Source: Epilithonimonas sp. JDS (GTDB lineage: Bacteria; Bacteroidota; Bacteroidia; Flavobacteriales; Weeksellaceae). From it: DNA of 64,000 bases. Under the pieces are notes generated by a model that did no database searches, had not been told where the DNA came from, and saw nothing but the letters and a program-made list of their open reading frames with translations. Where the stretch lies: assembly GCF_021261315.1 (NCBI RefSeq), contig NZ_JAJSAX010000002.1, positions 434,001 through 498,000 of the forward strand, read 5' to 3'. Shown here in pieces: positions 62,912 to 64,000 of this stretch; within the stretch, counting starts at the first letter, position 1, and every line of letters begins with the position of its first letter. The position numbers were made by a program, and so were the translations under genes.

Positions 62912-64000
62912 TTATTCAATTGTTTTTTGATTGAAATTTTTAGAAGCCTCGCGCAAGAAAGCAGAAGGCGAAATCCCTGTGATATTTTTGAAAACCGTAG
63001 CAAATGCACTGTGGGAAGTGAAGCCGCTTTCCTCTGCCAAATAGCTGATTTTGTAATTCAGATATTCTTTGTTATTATAAATTTTTTCGCAGATGTAGGC
63101 GATTCTCAATTCATTAATGTAACTGTTGAAATTCTTTCCTTTGTGATGATTGATGACATCGGAAAGATAACTTGTATTAGTTTTCAGAGCGACTGCGAGA
63201 TTGGAAATATTGAGTTTCGGATTGGTGAATTTCCCCGACTCTTCGAATTTCGAAAGTTTAATGAGCAATTCTTTTTCAGCCAGCTCAGGAACATTAAATC
63301 TATCTGTTTTCAGTTCGTGTTTTTCCGAAGGATTTGCTTGTTTAATGACATTCTGGTCGCGTTTCAGATGGTTAATGACTTGTTCAAAAGCAGATCTTTC
63401 CTTTTTCCTTTTATATAACAGATAAAATATAAATAACAAAAACAGAACAAGAAATACAAAACTAATCAGAGCAACCCATTTTGTATTGCTGTCTGCATCG
63501 GAAATTTCCGCTTTGAAATCCTTCTGTTCCTCATTCATTGCAGAATTAATCGCTTTGAACTCCTTCTCTTTGTTGGCGTTATCCAGCTTTACATATTTCT
63601 CATTATAAAAAATGGATTTGTCATAATCCCCAATCTTTTTGTAGTTCTGAGAAAGTGCGTAATAAATATCAGATTCCAGACGGACGTTATTCAGATTTTT
63701 ATTATTAATGATGTTCGTCAAAGAATCAATAGCGCGCTGATATAATCCTTTTTGAGTGTAAATCTGAGATAATGAAGTTGTTATAAAAAAATTAAGCTCT
63801 ATATTCTCATCATCTTTTATGACCAATGCTTTATTGAGAAATAGCTCCGCAGAATCTATTTTATTAATGTTAATAAACGAATTACCAATATTGTATAAAG
63901 ATCGTCTGTAATGATAAACCGGAATATTCTTCGCTGATTTTGCCGACAGGAATTCTTTAAGGGATTTTTTATAATAAAGATTAGCATCAACAAATTTTTT
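62912..64000 (-). CDS. TPR-transmembrane-AraC regulator (5' end outside the window)
   Basis: The frame stays open to the right edge (last residues read FVDANLYYKKSLKEFL), so the N-terminus is missing. In order: helical TPR-like repeats, a transmembrane helix (WVALISFVFLVLFLLFIFYL), a cytoplasmic linker, and a C-terminal AraC helix-turn-helix (NTSYLSDVINHHKGKNFNSY; SYLAEESGFTSHSAFATVF). This architecture occurs often in Flavobacteriia as a membrane-bound one-component regulator. Signal and targets are unknown. It is co-directional with, and 133 bp upstream of, the T9SS-sorted gene. Confidence 0.87.
   Translation of the reverse strand, partial: KKFVDANLYYKKSLKEFLSAKSAKNIPVYHYRRSLYNIGNSFININKIDSAELFLNKALVIKDDENIELNFFITTSLSQIYTQKGLYQRAIDSLTNIINNKNLNNVRLESDIYYALSQNYKKIGDYDKSIFYNEKYVKLDNANKEKEFKAINSAMNEEQKDFKAEISDADSNTKWVALISFVFLVLFLLFIFYLLYKRKKERSAFEQVINHLKRDQNVIKQANPSEKHELKTDRFNVPELAEKELLIKLSKFEESGKFTNPKLNISNLAVALKTNTSYLSDVINHHKGKNFNSYINELRIAYICEKIYNNKEYLNYKISYLAEESGFTSHSAFATVFKNITGISPSAFLREASKNFNQKTIE

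Overview
The window looks like a chromosomal segment of a Chryseobacterium-like member of the Flavobacteriia (Bacteroidota). The evidence is AT-rich intergenic DNA, TAnnTTTG-type -7 boxes, a SusC/SusD polysaccharide utilisation locus, C-terminal type IX secretion (T9SS) sorting domains, few recognisable Shine-Dalgarno sequences, and family-specific interspersed repeats. No rRNA, tRNA, CRISPR array or prophage was seen. Most genes lie on the minus strand.

Layout. 1-5.2 kb (plus strand): dusB, a frameshifted small membrane-protein gene, an M1 metallopeptidase and an FMN/Fe-S glutamate-synthase-domain protein. 5.2-11 kb (minus): a secreted DUF2059/SecD-head protein, guaA with a Tam-like methyltransferase, purD and a pirin. 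11-21.2 kb (minus): branched-chain amino acid biosynthesis, ilvE-ilvD-ilvB-ilvN-ilvC followed by a ModF-like ABC ATPase and ilvA. An 18-residue Ile/Leu/Val-rich leader peptide with a terminator/antiterminator precedes ilvE. 21.4-35.9 kb (minus): a starch/maltodextrin Sus-like locus (susC, susD, two SusE/F-type lipoproteins, GH97, an SBF-family transporter, GH13, an NTF2-like protein and an MFS sugar transporter). 36.3-38.4 kb (plus): metG. 38.4-43.6 kb (minus): a kelch protein and a delta-60 repeat protein, both with T9SS tails, and a LuxR-type regulator.

43.8-49.3 kb (minus): AraC regulator, TolC, HlyD/EmrA adaptor and EmrB-like MFS pump. 49.5-56.2 kb (minus): an AIM24 protein and an AcrA-AcrB-OprM RND pump. 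The same 16-bp palindrome stands upstream of both pumps. 56.7-61.3 kb: a membrane protein, a methyltransferase, a REP-associated tyrosine transposase bracketed by five REP-like hairpins, map, a small HAD hydrolase and an acyl-ACP desaturase. 61.4-64 kb: a T9SS-secreted protein and the C-terminal part of a TPR-transmembrane-AraC regulator that runs off the right edge.

The most interesting non-coding content is: (i) five copies of a structured element just after stop codons, with compensatory changes between copies, resembling the Flavo-1 type of RNA motif; (ii) the ilv attenuator; (iii) the transposase/REP island; (iv) the shared efflux operator; (v) heptanucleotide tandem repeats directly upstream of three start codons.
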